Assembly: GCA_024401295.1 (NCBI GenBank)
Contig: JAKSLG010000014.1
Coordinates: forward strand, 1 to 64,000
Source: Bacteroidales bacterium
GTDB lineage: Bacteria > Bacteroidota > Bacteroidia > Bacteroidales > Marinilabiliaceae
Length of the DNA stretch: 64,000 nt
Direction of reading: 5' to 3'
Shown here piece after piece: positions 62,308 to 64,000 of this stretch. Within the stretch, counting starts at the first letter, position 1; each line of letters starts with the position of its first letter. The position numbers were made by a program, and so were the translations under genes. The notes beneath the pieces were generated by a model. It ran no database searches. It saw only the letters and a program-made list of their open reading frames with translations, and was not told the origin of the DNA.

Positions 62308-63531
62308 ATGTATATGCGTTATATCAGATTGCTTTTCGCAATTGTTTTGCCGTTGCTTTTCGTTCAGTGCGCTTCAAAGTCGGAAGAGCAGGCTTCACAA
62401 GTTAAAACGATTGACTATACCGCGCAGAATGTGGACAATGTCGTCTGCCTTTCGACGTACGATGTCTATGGGCAGCGCATCGGGCAGGGACAGGGCGTAT
62501 ATATCGCGCCAGACGTGGTTCTGACGCAGATGAACTTCATCAAGGGCGCTTTCAGTGTCAAGGCAAATCGACTTGATAGTAAGCAGATTATCAATGTGTT
62601 CGGATATGTCGCATACGATATCGACCGCGACCTCGTCGCTCTGCGCATTGGCAAGCGCATCAAGAATGTCGCAAAGACAGATACCACTGGAAAAAGCGGC
62701 GATTTTATCGTCATGGAGATGAAAAATAAAAAGCCTGTTGCGCGTAGCTACGGCGAAGGACAGAAGACCGTGACGGGCATGCCGATTTTTACTCAAAAAG
62801 GCCGTGTCGCAGGCATCTGCAAAGAAGATGGAACAATTATTCCTGCAGGTGAATTCAAGGCTCTGAAGCTCACCGAATCGCATGAAAGCATCTACGATTT
62901 GCGTCTTAAGACGAACAAGATCTATCCGTCGCACGAGACAGTCAAAGGCTGTCGCATTGTGACGTCGATGGGCAATATCTGCATTCGATTGTTCGATAAG
63001 ACGCCGGAATATCGCGACAATTTTATTCGCCTTGTCAGCGACCATTTCTATGATTCGCTGCTCGTCCATCGCGTTTTGGCCAACTATTTGATACAGACAG
63101 GAGCGGCCGACAGCAAGCATGCCAAGAGCGATGACGTTGTCGGATGGCAGGGGCCTGGCTATAAATTGCCGATGCGACTCGTTGATGGGCTCTACCACAA
63201 GAGAGGAGTGGTCGCCGCATCAAAACTGCCGAGCGACAATAACGCGTCGAACAGAAGCGATGGCTCGCAATTCTACATAGTTGCTGGCCGTAAATTCACC
63301 GATGTTGACCTCAACGAGATCGAACGCGACTATGGTAAGCACTTCACTGCCGAACAGCGCGAGACCTACAAGACGATTGGTGGCGCGCCATATCTTGATG
63401 GTGATTATACAATCTTCGGCGAAGTTACGTCTGGTATGGATGTCGTCGACAAAATTGCCGATGTCCGACTCAATGGCGACCGCCCTGTCAATGATATCCG
63501 CGTGTGGCGTATCGAATTGATACGAAAATAA
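62308..63531 (+). CDS. Lipoprotein: trypsin-like pseudo-protease domain fused to a cyclophilin
   Basis: A 407-residue lipoprotein (lipobox L-F-V-Q-C, Cys21). Residues about 42-175 follow the trypsin/HtrA strand pattern (G-Q-G-V-Y-I-A, V-V-L-T-Q, D-R-D-L-V-A-L-R-I, G-M-P-I-F, G-R-V-A-G-I). The triad is broken: the His position reads L-T-Q-M-N-F (72-77), and the nucleophile Ser is Thr156 in T-G-M-P; the Asp (D108) remains. Residues about 212-407 are a cyclophilin with R255, Y260 (usually Phe) and Q263. Likely a client-binding isomerase. Start ATG 62308; 62314 is also possible. Confidence 0.8.
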   Translation: MYMRYIRLLFAIVLPLLFVQCASKSEEQASQVKTIDYTAQNVDNVVCLSTYDVYGQRIGQGQGVYIAPDVVLTQMNFIKGAFSVKANRLDSKQIINVFGYVAYDIDRDLVALRIGKRIKNVAKTDTTGKSGDFIVMEMKNKKPVARSYGEGQKTVTGMPIFTQKGRVAGICKEDGTIIPAGEFKALKLTESHESIYDLRLKTNKIYPSHETVKGCRIVTSMGNICIRLFDKTPEYRDNFIRLVSDHFYDSLLVHRVLANYLIQTGAADSKHAKSDDVVGWQGPGYKLPMRLVDGLYHKRGVVAASKLPSDNNASNRSDGSQFYIVAGRKFTDVDLNEIERDYGKHFTAEQRETYKTIGGAPYLDGDYTIFGEVTSGMDVVDKIADVRLNGDRPVNDIRVWRIELIRK

Positions 63532-63580
63532 TTGTGGCTTGCTTAGGGATTTTTTTCAAGCAGTGCTTGGAAAAATCTGT

Positions 63581-63588
63581 TATATTTG
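63581..63588 (+). promoter_or_regulatory. -7 box for the DUF1016 gene
   Basis: TATATTTG, exact match, about 97 bp before the ATG. Confidence 0.5.
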
Positions 63589-63684
63589 CCAGAAATTAGT
63601 GAACTCAATGTATAGTTGATAGACTTCATAAAAGGTTTTACAAAGCAGAGACTAACATATTACTAATCATAGCAATCGTTTTGG

Positions 63685-64000
63685 ATGCAAAGTGAAACAG
63701 ACATATTAAATACTCAGCTGGCAGACCGCATAGCGAATCTAATAACCGAAGCAAGAAAATCCGTTGTGGCAACTGTAAATGTCACAATGGTTTATACTTA
63801 CTACGAGATAGGTCGTGTGCTGGTTGAAGATGAACAAAACGGGAATAGACGTGCCGAGTATGGCAAAAAGGTCTTGAAAACTGTTTCAGACAGTCTTGCA
63901 AAGAAATTTGGGAAGGGTTTTTCCGTTGATAATTTGCAGAATATGAGGAATTTTTTTCTCTCATATTCAAAATACGAGACACCTTCTCGTATTTTGACTG
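63685..64000 (+). CDS. DUF1016 (YhcG-type, PDDEXK nuclease) protein, N-terminal part
   Basis: Only the first 105 codons lie in the window; the frame is open to the edge. The visible part matches the DUF1016 N-terminal domain: helical segments with V-Y-T-Y-Y-E-I-G-R-V-L, Y-G-K-K-V-L-K-T-V-S-D-S-L and K-G-F-S-V-D-N-L-Q-N-M-R-N-F. The PD-(D/E)XK nuclease domain expected at the C-terminus lies outside. YhcG proteins often sit near restriction-modification or mobile elements. Confidence 0.82.
   Translation, partial: MQSETDILNTQLADRIANLITEARKSVVATVNVTMVYTYYEIGRVLVEDEQNGNRRAEYGKKVLKTVSDSLAKKFGKGFSVDNLQNMRNFFLSYSKYETPSRILT

Noticed and set aside
63532..63580. Terminator after the cyclophilin operon
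   Set aside because: A T-run is flanked by GCTTG and CAAGC, but the loop contains the T-run itself, so no proper stem-then-T layout exists.

Overview
The window comes from a chromosome of the Bacteroidota, most likely order Bacteroidales. Evidence: promoters of the TAnnTTTG (-7) type, usually without Shine-Dalgarno sequences; a TonB-dependent receptor paired with a DUF4249 lipoprotein; DUF3078, DUF3109, DUF4270 and DUF4924 proteins; PD40 propellers; a GroEL ending in GGMGGMM; and a LytS/LytTR pair. No genus can be fixed from the sequence alone. I see no prophage, insertion sequence or CRISPR array. Most of the window is core chromosome.

Layout. 1-2440: a 10-bp phased repeat, a compound regulatory region and groES-groEL. 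2622-11238: TonB receptor/DUF4249, then an M23 peptidase, a TPR protein and an ABC exporter. 11307-13737: tRNA-Trp, cysK, and an lptF-family permease on the minus strand; between the last two lies a sigma-54-type promoter facing a terminator, a possible small RNA gene. 13823-19731: DUF2461, an RHH-MerR-Nif3-zinc-ribbon run, DUF3109, YebC, an acetyltransferase and a LuxR-type regulator with a degenerate receiver. 19809-22400: tRNA-Gly, tRNA-Leu, an orphan HsdR_N-type nuclease domain and an ABC-F ATPase. 22416-24254: a metal-export module (Fur-family regulator, 9-3-9 palindrome, SO_0444-type permease with a fused HMA domain). 24258-28987 (minus): a 965-residue metallopeptidase/propeller/barrel protein, a small membrane protein and glyA. 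29135-36782: EamA transporter, exbB-exbD-tonB/tolA-like genes, a Crp regulator, DUF3078, a TPR-PD40 protein and a DnaQ-like exonuclease. 36798-43093: FAH-family hydrolase, a 1245-residue NtrY-like kinase, fabI and era. 43261-43788: SRP RNA and four tRNAs. 43863-45119 (minus): GlsB-like protein and RluA-family synthase. 45340-55664: DUF4270, outer-membrane protein, hrpB, kelch lipoprotein, LytS/LytTR pair, LysM transglycosylase and a barrel protein. 55672-60582 (minus): tilS, an unrecognised gene, pepT, pth, an S4 protein and DUF4924. 60684-63531: three cyclophilin genes in tandem, the last fused to a protease-like domain that lacks its catalytic residues. 63685-64000: start of a DUF1016 (YhcG-type) gene cut by the window edge.

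Themes: envelope biogenesis and TonB-type energy transduction, protein folding inside the cell (GroESL) and outside it (three cyclophilins), translation and tRNA maintenance (YebC, Era, Pth, TilS, RluA, S4, SRP RNA, seven tRNAs) and metal homeostasis. The observations most worth testing are the sigma-54/terminator unit at 12547-12657, the groES control region, the triple cyclophilin operon with its pseudo-protease fusion, and the HExxH-propeller-barrel protein.
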